Positions 1 through 6,434 of a stretch of 7,253 nt of DNA are shown here, in pieces. Position numbers and translations under genes: made by a program. The notes beneath the pieces are model-generated. The model was not told the DNA's origin. It ran no database searches and saw nothing but the letters and a program-made list of their open reading frames with translations. Within the stretch, counting starts at the first letter, position 1. Each line of letters begins with the position of its first letter. The stretch is taken from the NCBI GenBank assembly GCA_003517915.1, contig DOZQ01000163.1, positions 1 through 7,253 on the forward strand. Reading direction: 5' to 3'. The DNA comes from Oscillospiraceae bacterium. GTDB lineage: Bacteria > Bacillota > Clostridia > Oscillospirales > Acutalibacteraceae.

Positions 1-331
1 GGTGATTCGTTATGGGCGTATTTACGCGGCCGGATGTATATTGCCGCTTACCGAAAACAACGACATCAGCAGGGAAATGGGAACCCGGCACCGTGCGGCT
101 TTGGGAATGAGCGAAAATTCCGATGCGATTGTTGTGGTAGTTTCCGAGGAAACCGGAACCATATCAATAGCGGACAACGGGACTATTTCAAGGGGATATA
201 ACAGCTTGAATCTGCGCAAGACGCTTGAAAAGCTTTTGCTTGGCAGTGAGGACGAAAACGGAAAAAGACGATTCCTTTTCTTTAAAACTAGAGATAAAAA
301 GGACAGGAGGCGGAAAAATGAAAAGAAGTAG
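1..331 (+). CDS. cdaA: Diadenylate cyclase CdaA, C-terminal part (5' end outside window)
   Basis: This is the 3' end of a CdaA-type diadenylate cyclase, which condenses two ATP into c-di-AMP, a messenger controlling potassium/osmolyte transport and cell-wall homeostasis. The reading frame is open from base 2 (base 1 ends the preceding codon), so the GTG at 2-4 is an internal Val codon and not a start. The 109 visible residues cover the second half of the DAC domain: a strand with R-Y-G-R, then A-A-G-C-I-L-P-L, the nucleotide-binding G-T-R-H-R motif at visible residues 27-31, and the S-E-E-T-G turn at 48-52. The DGA motif and the three N-terminal membrane helices expected of CdaA would lie upstream. 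The last roughly 20 residues form a strongly basic tail rich in Lys and Arg. The CdaA rather than DisA assignment rests on the tail lacking DisA's DNA-binding region and on cdaR following directly. The stop TAG (329-331) lies inside cdaR. Confidence 0.95.
   Translation, partial: VIRYGRIYAAGCILPLTENNDISREMGTRHRAALGMSENSDAIVVVVSEETGTISIADNGTISRGYNSLNLRKTLEKLLLGSEDENGKRRFLFFKTRDKKDRRRKNEKK
305..310 (+). promoter_or_regulatory. Ribosome binding site of cdaR (AGGAGG)
   Basis: A perfect AGGAGG lies 7 bases before the ATG at 318, inside the last codons of cdaA. It decides the cdaR start: the same frame stays open upstream to an ATG at 225, but the extra 31 residues are charged, lie wholly within cdaA, and lack a comparable ribosome site. 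Confidence 0.85.
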
Positions 332-1601
332 GCTTCATCCTTCGGAATGGTTTAATAACAACCGTTTTGTTTTAATTTTTTCGCTGATCATCTCGCTTAT
401 TTTCTGGCTGGTCATAACCATTACTGTAACCCCCGAAACCTCCAGAACAATTACTAATATTCCGGTGATTGTCGAACCGACGACCCCTTCTGGACTTATG
501 CGGTTCGGGGATTATGAAGAGATAACCGCGTCGGTTGAGGTTACCGGCAGAAGATATGTCGTCGCGTCGCTGAGTCCCGCGGATATTGTCGTCACGGCGA
601 GAATCACCGGTGTACAGGCTGGAGAAAAGACGACGGTGCAGTTAAGCGCTTCAAAAAACAATCAGTTTTCCGGCTTTGATATACGTGAGGTTACACCCTC
701 GGAGATAGAGGTTTTTTACGATGAGCTGGTGACGCGTGAATTTGAAGTGGAACCAAAAGTATGGCACGAAACCGGAGTGGATTCCACCGCTGCGGAAGGG
801 TTGACCGCCGAAAAAGAGAGAATCGCCGATGCGGGGGAGCAGACGATTCAGGTTGAGGGACCCGCGTCTGAGGTGTCCAGAATACACCGGGTAAGAGCGC
901 TTGCCAGGGTTACCTCCGCGCTGACCGAAACAACCGATATAGAGTCTGATATTGTGTTTTACGACGAATACGACAATGTATTCAGAGCGGAATATGCAAA
1001 GCCCGGATTTGAAAAGTTGACGGTTACTGTACCGATATCTAAATCTAAGAGACTTAGCATACGGCCTACATTCCAAAATATTCCTACGAAATATGCCGAT
1101 TCGCCGCTGGACTTTTCGCTCAGTGAAGACAGGATCGAGGTTATAGGGCCGCCGGATATAATTGACGGGCTGGTGGACATTCCGCTTTATCCCATTGATT
1201 TTTCCGAGATTTATCACGGTCATCTGCTGTTTGAAAGGCAGATTCAACTGCCGAGCTTGGTAAAAAGCGTGGGAAACCTTCAAACGGTCAGCGTGAGATT
1301 GGATTTGACCGGTTATACGGAAAGCACCGTTACTGTTGCAACCGACCGGGTTACCTATATAAATCAGCCGGCGAATACCAGAGCGACAATCACTTCTCCC
1401 ATAAGCTCGGTTGTTATAATAGGGCCTGAGGAATCAATTGACAAGATTGAGGACAGCGATGTTTCCGCGGTAATTGATTTGGCCGACAAAAAGAGCGGGC
1501 AAAACGAGGTGGATGTGGTTATGGAAATCTCCGGATATCCAGATTGCTGGGTGGCGGGAAGCTATGAGGCAATTGTTAATATAGAGACTATATCGAACTG
1601 A
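318..1601 (+). CDS. cdaR: CdaR / YbbR-domain protein, membrane-anchored regulator of CdaA
   Basis: This 427-residue protein is a YbbR-repeat protein. In Bacillota, CdaR binds CdaA at the membrane and modulates c-di-AMP synthesis. A short basic cytoplasmic start (MKRSRLHPSEW) is followed by one membrane helix at about residues 16-38. The rest should lie outside the membrane and contains four beta-rich YbbR repeats. Their recurring V-x-V-x-G or V-I-G-P cores, each followed by an I-x-x-I helix turn, occur near residues 73-90, 177-195, 273-294 and 365-388. Bacillus CdaR also has four repeats and is somewhat longer (about 480 residues). The start at 318 is chosen for its AGGAGG site and because it places the membrane helix at the usual position. 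The gene overlaps the cdaA end by 14 bases in another frame, which suggests translational coupling and balanced amounts of the two partners. No frameshift is seen. Confidence 0.93.
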   Translation: MKRSRLHPSEWFNNNRFVLIFSLIISLIFWLVITITVTPETSRTITNIPVIVEPTTPSGLMRFGDYEEITASVEVTGRRYVVASLSPADIVVTARITGVQAGEKTTVQLSASKNNQFSGFDIREVTPSEIEVFYDELVTREFEVEPKVWHETGVDSTAAEGLTAEKERIADAGEQTIQVEGPASEVSRIHRVRALARVTSALTETTDIESDIVFYDEYDNVFRAEYAKPGFEKLTVTVPISKSKRLSIRPTFQNIPTKYADSPLDFSLSEDRIEVIGPPDIIDGLVDIPLYPIDFSEIYHGHLLFERQIQLPSLVKSVGNLQTVSVRLDLTGYTESTVTVATDRVTYINQPANTRATITSPISSVVIIGPEESIDKIEDSDVSAVIDLADKKSGQNEVDVVMEISGYPDCWVAGSYEAIVNIETISN

Positions 1602-1653
1602 CTCCCAATGGAAAGACAATACTATTTGATTTGAAAAGGACGGAATAATTTAA

Positions 1654-3054
1654 ATGGAGCATGCGCCGGTACAATCAAATATTCGCGGCAGCCGGCAGGA
1701 CGAAAAAAGCGCCGCGCCGTCGGCAATGCCCTTTGATAAAGATGTTATTGTGTTTACAGGACTGTTTATTTTCAGTCTTATAAATGGCACGTCCCTGTTT
1801 TTGGCGATGCTTGGAAACGCATACTGGCTGCCGAAAAAAGGGGAGGGTGTGCTTAAAATATTTATTTTTTTGTCACTTCGTTCTACGGTGGCGCGTCGTT
1901 TTCCAAGCATAGGCGACACCTTTCCATCAATGCTTAAATGGGTAGTTCTTTTAGCTTTGGCCGGTTGGATGATAATGAGGTATTTTGTAAATCGAGATAC
2001 TGAAAAAAAACGGATTAATAAGATTGTACTACCACTTGCGCTTTTTTGCGCGTTTGTGTTTTTAAACAGTATGTTTGTAAGCAGTATGCCATTTATATCT
2101 CTGCTGAAAATGGTTAGCTTTTTCATAGTGTTTTTCGGAGTGCTCGCGGCAGTCGCGGAAAGCTACAGGACATTCAACTGTCTGCTATTTTTCTATTTTG
2201 TTTTGGGAATATACATGCTGGCGTCTGCATACGGATTTTTTGACCGATCTATAGGATATAGTAAAAACGTAGCCTTGTTCAACGGAATTTCTAATCAACC
2301 GAATATGCTTGGAATTATAACCGCGATGTTTTTTTCGCTTACAGTTTATCTTTTTAAAAATTTTAAAGGTATCATGCGGTATATCGGCATAGCGGGACTG
2401 CTGTATTCCATTTTGGTGAGCTATGGTACCGCCAGCCGTACTTCTATGGCGGCGATAGCGGTGGTCTCGGTATGCGCGTTTGCCTTTTCGTGGGTTTCGT
2501 TTCAGGTAAAGTTGCTGATTTTTTCAGCGGCTGTTTTGCTAATCTGCTTTGTCTATCCTGTTTGGGGAGAAATATGGGACTTTTTAGAAAGGATAATTTT
2601 CAAATCGAATTTAGAAAATATATTTTTCAGCAGAGAAAATCAACTCAGAGGCTTATGGGATAATTTTTTAAAAAGCCCTATTTACGGAAATGGGTTCGGC
2701 GCGCCTGTTCTTGAATTTAAAGATTATAGATTCGCAACCTCTCTTCCAGTTGAAAACGGGAATATGTTTTTGGCGCTTTTTTCGGAAACAGGAGTTATCG
2801 GAGCGTTTCTTTTCTGGATATTTTATCTCCGCATAATTTTTATCGGACGATCCGGAAAAGGTGCCGGAATGGTTCTGCCTGTTTTTGTGGTGGCGATATC
2901 CATGGGAGAAGCGGCATTTTTTTCGGTCAACAGCATCGCCGCGATGTATTATATTTTATTGGCGGCCTATATATTCAAAGAAGAAAAATCATCGCTTGCC
3001 GGGCAGGACGTAAACCGGCGCACATTATCATACTCATCCCATAATATGGAATGA
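1654..3054 (+). CDS. O-antigen ligase/polymerase (Wzy_C/WaaL) superfamily membrane protein
   Basis: This 466-residue, very hydrophobic protein has about 11-12 predicted membrane helices, for example near residues 30-52, 94-112, 123-143, 146-168, 176-196, 212-234, 241-258, 263-281, 285-302, 372-397 and 404-440. The family joins or polymerises lipid-linked glycans at the outer face of the cytoplasmic membrane; in a Gram-positive the product could be capsule, teichuronic-type polymer or another secreted polysaccharide. Family marks are N-Q-P-N-M-L-G (214-220), the S-R pair after helix 7 (261-262), an extracellular loop of about 70 residues (303-371) containing R-G-L-W-D-N-F-L-K-S-P-I-Y-G-N-G-F-G, and E-N-G-N-M-F-L then E-T-G-V-I-G at the start of the next helix. 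The usual HN pair of WaaL-type ligases reads GN here (369-370), with Glu at 367. The ATG follows an AAAAGGACGG ribosome site with rather long spacing. The gene looks more T-rich than recD2, as expected for a membrane protein. Polymerase and ligase cannot be told apart from sequence. Confidence 0.8.
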   Translation: MEHAPVQSNIRGSRQDEKSAAPSAMPFDKDVIVFTGLFIFSLINGTSLFLAMLGNAYWLPKKGEGVLKIFIFLSLRSTVARRFPSIGDTFPSMLKWVVLLALAGWMIMRYFVNRDTEKKRINKIVLPLALFCAFVFLNSMFVSSMPFISLLKMVSFFIVFFGVLAAVAESYRTFNCLLFFYFVLGIYMLASAYGFFDRSIGYSKNVALFNGISNQPNMLGIITAMFFSLTVYLFKNFKGIMRYIGIAGLLYSILVSYGTASRTSMAAIAVVSVCAFAFSWVSFQVKLLIFSAAVLLICFVYPVWGEIWDFLERIIFKSNLENIFFSRENQLRGLWDNFLKSPIYGNGFGAPVLEFKDYRFATSLPVENGNMFLALFSETGVIGAFLFWIFYLRIIFIGRSGKGAGMVLPVFVVAISMGEAAFFSVNSIAAMYYILLAAYIFKEEKSSLAGQDVNRRTLSYSSHNME

Positions 3055-3060
3055 GGTGAT
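3053..3060 (+). promoter_or_regulatory. Ribosome binding site GAGGTGAT for the small membrane protein
   Basis: GAGGTGAT matches the 16S rRNA 3' tail over eight bases and overlaps the TGA stop of the preceding polymerase-like gene. It stands 6 bases before the ATG at 3067 and 3 bases before an in-frame GTG at 3064, so ATG 3067 is the better start. The overlap with the upstream stop suggests ribosome re-initiation. Confidence 0.75.
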
Positions 3061-3066
3061 TCGGTG

Positions 3067-3408
3067 ATGTTTGAAACTATATTATATCTGATAATTCTGT
3101 TTTTTGCCTTGATTGGCGTGGTGGATATTATTCAGACGGTTGTATTAAGGCTTCTTATTCCGAAAACTCAGGCGCGGCAGATAGTGCTGCTCATGCTCAA
3201 GACAGACGATGCGGAGGTTGCGCTTCGTCACGCGGTGGAAAAGACCCGCGCGGCTCGCTTTAGCAAAAGGGAATATATTTTGGCGGTTGATTGTGGCCTG
3301 AGCGCCGAAATGCTTGAGGTGTGCAGAAAACTCAGCCAAGACAGCGGATGCGTGGCTATCTGCAAAAAAGATGAGCTGCTGCCAGTGCTGGAAAATGTCG
3401 CGGGATAA
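3067..3408 (+). CDS. Small single-span membrane protein of unknown function
   Basis: I do not recognise a named family. The 113-residue protein starts with one strongly hydrophobic helix (about residues 5-31, interrupted by Asp20), followed by a basic segment (R-L-L-I-P-K-T-Q-A-R). By the positive-inside rule this puts the remaining 80 residues in the cytoplasm. That part looks like a small alternating alpha/beta domain: strand R-Q-I-V-L-L-M-L, an acidic-start helix (D-D-A-E-V-A-L-R-H-A-V-E-K), strand Y-I-L-A-V-D ending in D-C-G-L (75-78), helix E-M-L-E-V-C-R-K-L, strand C-V-A-I-C and a final helix. Four Cys (76, 86, 95, 99) are present, but not in a clear metal-binding pattern. The gene begins 12 bases after the polymerase-like gene and ends 55 bases before recD2, so it is probably co-transcribed with the former. 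A good ribosome site and uninterrupted, protein-like composition support it being real. It could be a membrane-tethered scaffold or regulator, but nothing in the sequence proves a role. Confidence 0.75.
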   Translation: MFETILYLIILFFALIGVVDIIQTVVLRLLIPKTQARQIVLLMLKTDDAEVALRHAVEKTRAARFSKREYILAVDCGLSAEMLEVCRKLSQDSGCVAICKKDELLPVLENVAG

Positions 3409-3411
3409 TTA

Positions 3412-3439
3412 TTGTTTAACTTGACTATACAAGTATAAA
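3412..3439 (+). promoter_or_regulatory. Weak candidate promoter before recD2
   Basis: TATAAA at 3434-3439 matches the -10 consensus at five of six bases. The hexamer 16 bases upstream (TTGTTT, 3412-3417) matches the -35 consensus at only three. TTGACT at 3421-3426 would be a better -35 but is just 7 bases from the -10 and cannot pair with it. An internal promoter for recD2-comF is plausible but not well supported. Confidence 0.25.
3419..3434 (+). repeat. Short inverted repeat ACTTG-N6-CAAGT before recD2
   Basis: Two 5-base arms flank a 6-base spacer in the 55-base gap before recD2. A TATAAA box begins at 3434, so the repeat would sit in the spacer of any promoter using that box. It is too short and AT-rich to act as an intrinsic terminator and has no T-run. 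It may be a chance palindrome or a small operator. Confidence 0.25.
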
Positions 3440-3463
3440 AAGCAGGGTGAATAAAAACAAAGC

Positions 3464-5668
3464 ATGAAAAAAAACGGTGGAATGAGGGAACAGATTTCCG
3501 GAAGCGTGGGAAAAATTACATATCACAAAGAGGAAACCGGATTCACAGTGCTTGAGCTGGATGCGGGACATGAGTTGATCACTGTGGTCGGAAATTTTCC
3601 GGACATACATGTGGGGGAACAGATGAAGGCGTTCGGCCAATATCTGCTGCATCCGAGTTTTGGTATGCAGTTTAGGGCCGAAGATTACGAACATACCCTG
3701 CCGGTATCCTCGGCGGCCATACTCCGCTATCTTTCTTCCGGCGCGCTCAAGGGGGTCGGCCCCGCGACTGCGCGCAGGCTGGTGGGCGCGTTTGGCGAAA
3801 AAACTCTGGAGATACTGGAAAAATCGCCGGAGCGTCTGTGTGAAATAAAAGGGCTTTCGCAGGCTAAGGCGCGCGAAATCACCGAAGAATTCGCGCGTCA
3901 GTCCGGTGTGCGAGAGGTGATGCTGCGGCTTGCGGAATACGGGATTCAGCCAGACGAGGCTATGACCGTTTACAAGGCGCTGGGACAGGACGCGCCAGAA
4001 ATGCTTTATGAAAATCCGTTTGTTTTGTGCACTGGACAAATGGATTTTTCTTTTGAGCGTGTCGACGCGATAGCGTCTGCTCTGGAAAAACCCACCGATG
4101 CGCCGGGCCGGCTGAAAGCGGGGATTTTGCACATACTCAGGCACAATCTTTCAAATGGACATACCTGTTTGCCAAAAAACAAGCTTGTAATGACCGCAGT
4201 GAGCCTTTTGGAAATATCAAAAGAGGAAGCGGAAAGCCGTGTTAGCCTGCTTGTGTCGGATGAGGAAATTATTGCAAAGGGTGAGGGCGATACCGCGCTT
4301 TTGTTTTTGCCGGAGCTTTACAAGGCAGAGAGCTATTGCGCGGCGCGGCTGCGTATCATGCTAGATGTTCCTCCCACAGGCTTTCATATAGAAGAGGGGG
4401 AAATACGCAGCATTGAGGAGGAAACCGGCGTACGCTACGCGCGGCAGCAGCTCGAGGCTGTCTCCGCCGCTATGGAGCAGGGAATTCTGATTCTCACAGG
4501 AGGGCCGGGTACAGGCAAGACCACGACCCTCAACGCAATTATAAAAACAATGCAGCGGCGGGATTTTGACATCGCGCTTGCGGCGCCCACCGGCCGGGCG
4601 GCCAAACGCATGAGTGAGCTCACCGGCATGGAGGCGAAAACGCTGCACCGTCTTTTGGAAGCGGAATGGTCGGGGGAACGGATGACGGTTTTTGGCAGAT
4701 GCGAGCGAAATCCGCTTTCGTGCGATATTATTATTGTGGACGAGCTGTCTATGGTGGACGCGCTTTTGTTTGAGGCGCTGCTGAGGGCTATGCCACTTGG
4801 CTGCCGGCTGATTATGGTCGGTGATTCAGACCAGCTGCCGTCGGTCGGCGCGGGCAACGTTTTGGCAGATCTTATTGACTCGGGGATTTTGCCGGTCGTA
4901 AAGCTTAAAGAGATATTCAGGCAGGCGATGAGCAGCCTGATTGTGACCAACGCCCATAGAATTGTAGCGGGGGAGCAGCCCGAGCTTTCGGCAAAGGACG
5001 GCGACTTTTTTATGCTTGAGCGCTTTGGTCCATCGGCCGCCGCCGAGACGGTGACCGAGCTGTGTCTGGAACGTCTGCCGGGAGCTTATGGATTTTCGCC
5101 GCTCACAGATATCCAGATTCTCTGCCCGTCCAAAAAAAGGGAGACGGGTACGGCAAACCTTAACAGCCGTATGCAGTCGCTGCTCAATCCGCCGGATACA
5201 AAAAAAAGGCAGGTGAGCCGGCTTGGATATATCCTGCGCGAGGGGGATAAGGTCATGCAGATGAAAAACAACTACGACGTATATTGGGAAAAAGCGGACG
5301 GAACCAGCGGGAGCGGCGTATTTAACGGGGATGTGGGAATCCTTGCGAAGATTGATCCGCGCCAGGGTACGCTTTCGGTGCGCTTTGACGACCGGACGGC
5401 GCTGTACGGCGAAGAGGAAAGCGAGGAGCTGGAGCTTGCTTACGCGATGACCGTACACAAAAGCCAAGGGAGTGAATTCGAGTGCGTAATCATACCGGCG
5501 CTGGATATTCCGGAGCAGCTTTGCTACCGCAATTTGCTGTATACGGGCGTCACAAGAGCAAAACGGCTGCTTGTTATGGTTGGCAGCAGGCAGACGGTTT
5601 TTCATATGGTCAATAACAACCGGCGGTCAAGGCGTTATACGGCGCTGAGACTGCTTATGGAGGCATGA
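3464..5668 (+). CDS. recD2: RecD2-family ATP-dependent 5'-3' DNA helicase
   Basis: This is a complete 734-residue RecD2, a superfamily 1B helicase that works without RecB and RecC and acts in DNA repair and replication-fork maintenance. Order of parts: an N-terminal OB-like domain (about 10-75, G-x-V-x-x-I-T-Y-H-x-E-E-T-G-F); a helix-hairpin-helix region (about 80-210, with A-L-K-G-V-G-P-A-T-A-R-R-L); a linker and helical domain; then the motor. Motor motifs: Walker A G-G-P-G-T-G-K-T-T-T (346-355), motif Ia A-A-P-T-G-R-A-A-K-R-M (373-383), Walker B V-D-E-L-S-M-V-D (425-432), motif III V-G-D-S-D-Q-L-P-S-V-G-A-G (452-464), motif IV K-E-I-F-R-Q-A (482-488), motif V A-M-T-V-H-K-S-Q-G-S-E-F (661-672) and motif VI Y-T-G-V-T-R-A-K with the arginine finger at 698. 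Length is normal and all catalytic residues are intact. The ATG at 3464 follows AGGGTGA (3444-3450) at a longish 13 bases; the in-frame ATG at 3482 has no usable ribosome site. The gene abuts comF. Confidence 0.96.
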   Translation: MKKNGGMREQISGSVGKITYHKEETGFTVLELDAGHELITVVGNFPDIHVGEQMKAFGQYLLHPSFGMQFRAEDYEHTLPVSSAAILRYLSSGALKGVGPATARRLVGAFGEKTLEILEKSPERLCEIKGLSQAKAREITEEFARQSGVREVMLRLAEYGIQPDEAMTVYKALGQDAPEMLYENPFVLCTGQMDFSFERVDAIASALEKPTDAPGRLKAGILHILRHNLSNGHTCLPKNKLVMTAVSLLEISKEEAESRVSLLVSDEEIIAKGEGDTALLFLPELYKAESYCAARLRIMLDVPPTGFHIEEGEIRSIEEETGVRYARQQLEAVSAAMEQGILILTGGPGTGKTTTLNAIIKTMQRRDFDIALAAPTGRAAKRMSELTGMEAKTLHRLLEAEWSGERMTVFGRCERNPLSCDIIIVDELSMVDALLFEALLRAMPLGCRLIMVGDSDQLPSVGAGNVLADLIDSGILPVVKLKEIFRQAMSSLIVTNAHRIVAGEQPELSAKDGDFFMLERFGPSAAAETVTELCLERLPGAYGFSPLTDIQILCPSKKRETGTANLNSRMQSLLNPPDTKKRQVSRLGYILREGDKVMQMKNNYDVYWEKADGTSGSGVFNGDVGILAKIDPRQGTLSVRFDDRTALYGEEESEELELAYAMTVHKSQGSEFECVIIPALDIPEQLCYRNLLYTGVTRAKRLLVMVGSRQTVFHMVNNNRRSRRYTALRLLMEA
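5659..5663 (+). promoter_or_regulatory. Ribosome binding site GGAGG of comF, inside recD2
   Basis: GGAGG lies within the last codons of recD2. It is 5 bases from the GTG at 5669 and 8 bases from the adjacent in-frame GTG at 5672. The 8-base spacing is nearer the optimum, so 5672 may be the true start; the protein would differ by one residue. Confidence 0.7.
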
Positions 5669-6361
5669 GTGGTGGCAAGCCTTATCAAACTGCTTTTCCC
5701 AGCAAGATGCGCCTGCTGCGGAGCCGTCGCGGGCGGCTCGGACGTGTGTGTGCGCTGCAAGGAAAAAATCACCTATATAAATCCGCCGGTTTGTGAGTTA
5801 TGCGGAAGCGAGCTTAAACGATGCGGCTGTAAAAACAGGAAGTATGCTTTTGACAGGGCGGTTTCGGCGATGGTCTATGAGGGCGCTGTGAGAAACGGGA
5901 TAAGACGCTTTAAATTTGAGGGAAAAGTCGCCGCGGGCAGATTTTTCGCGGACGAGATGCTGCGTGTTATTTCCCGGGAATACGGCGACGTAAAATTCGG
6001 GCTGCTCTTGGCGGTGCCCATGTCAAAGCTCAGCCTGAAACGGCGGGGATATAACCACTGCGATATTTTATGCGGACATATATCGAAAAAAACAGGAATT
6101 GAGTTTGACCGACGCGCGCTTACGAAGCTCAGGGAAAGCCGTCAGCAGCACACTCTTAGCTGGAGGGAGCGAATGACCAATCTAAGCGGCGTATTTAGAG
6201 CCGATTCTAAAAAAGTCGCGGGGAAAACCGTTTTGCTGGCGGATGACATAATGACGACCGGTGCGACACTCAGCGAATGCGCAAGGGCGATTAAAAACGC
6301 CGGAGCTAAAGAGGTCTTTTGTGTTTCGGCGGCAATGACGGAGCTTAATAGGATTAATTAA
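5669..6361 (+). CDS. comF: ComF-family protein (zinc finger plus phosphoribosyltransferase fold)
   Basis: This 229-230-residue protein has the two-part ComF layout. An N-terminal Cys-rich zinc-binding region holds Cys 14, 16, 17, 27, 30, 42, 45, 52 and 54, in CxxC or CxC spacings. A type I phosphoribosyltransferase fold follows, with F-D-R-A-V-S-A-M-V-Y-E-G (61-72), I-R-R-F-K-F-E-G (78-85), the V-P-M-S-x-x-x-x-x-x-R-G-Y-N strand-loop (116-129) and the PRPP-binding loop V-L-L-A-D-D-I-M-T-T-G-A-T (188-200). ComF proteins act in the cytoplasm during natural transformation and may connect uptake machinery to DNA processing; the reaction, if any, is not established. Length is typical. It starts with GTG (5669 or 5672) directly after the recD2 stop, with its ribosome site inside recD2, so the two are probably translationally coupled. 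ComF is also widespread in bacteria not known to be competent, so this gene alone does not show transformation. Confidence 0.93.
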   Translation: MVASLIKLLFPARCACCGAVAGGSDVCVRCKEKITYINPPVCELCGSELKRCGCKNRKYAFDRAVSAMVYEGAVRNGIRRFKFEGKVAAGRFFADEMLRVISREYGDVKFGLLLAVPMSKLSLKRRGYNHCDILCGHISKKTGIEFDRRALTKLRESRQQHTLSWRERMTNLSGVFRADSKKVAGKTVLLADDIMTTGATLSECARAIKNAGAKEVFCVSAAMTELNRIN

Positions 6362-6363
6362 TC
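6352..6363 (+). repeat. Perfect 12-base palindrome GATTAATTAATC at the comF stop
   Basis: The sequence equals its own reverse complement and covers the last codons and stop of comF. With no loop, few GC pairs and no T-run directly after, it is a poor intrinsic terminator. It ends 10 bases upstream of the -35 of the next promoter, a possible place for a regulator to bind, but AT-rich palindromes of this length also arise by chance. Confidence 0.3.
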
Positions 6364-6373
6364 ATTCGTTTAC

Positions 6374-6402
6374 TTGTAATTTTGTCGATTTTTTTATATA
6401 AT
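6374..6402 (+). promoter_or_regulatory. Sigma-A-type promoter for the mreB-like gene
   Basis: TTGTAA (6374-6379, four of six consensus bases) and TATAAT (6397-6402, six of six) are separated by the ideal 17 bases, in an AT-rich 73-base gap. Transcription would begin near 6409, giving a leader of about 25 bases before the ATG at 6435. This is the best promoter in the window. Confidence 0.75.
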
Positions 6403-6434
6403 AAAAAGTGTATTGATTATTGAGTGGTGAAAAA

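Noticed and set aside
225..317. Upstream in-frame extension of cdaR by 31 codons to the ATG at 225
   Set aside because: It lies wholly inside cdaA and would put a charged stretch ahead of the usual short basic start and membrane anchor. The perfect AGGAGG points to 318.
651..1283. Long open frame on the minus strand within cdaR (210 codons)
   Set aside because: Its translation is rich in Arg, Phe and Tyr, with no domain pattern, and it is antisense to a clear YbbR gene. I treat it as a shadow of the real frame.
1598..1625. Possible promoter CTGACT-N16-TACTAT before the polymerase-like gene
   Set aside because: Each hexamer matches consensus at only four of six bases and the -35 overlaps the cdaR stop. 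It is too weak to report as a feature.
3409..3463. Intrinsic terminator between the small protein gene and recD2
   Set aside because: The only inverted repeat has 5-base AT-rich arms and no T-run, so it is not a credible terminator hairpin.
3425..4144. Minus-strand open frame (239 codons) opposite the recD2 5' region
   Set aside because: The His/Arg/Phe-rich composition is typical of antisense reading of a GC-richer gene. The plus strand holds the conserved RecD2 N-terminal domains.
4826..5605. Minus-strand open frame (259 codons) opposite the RecD2 motor domain
   Set aside because: It lies exactly antisense to conserved helicase motifs III to VI, and its translation resembles no family.
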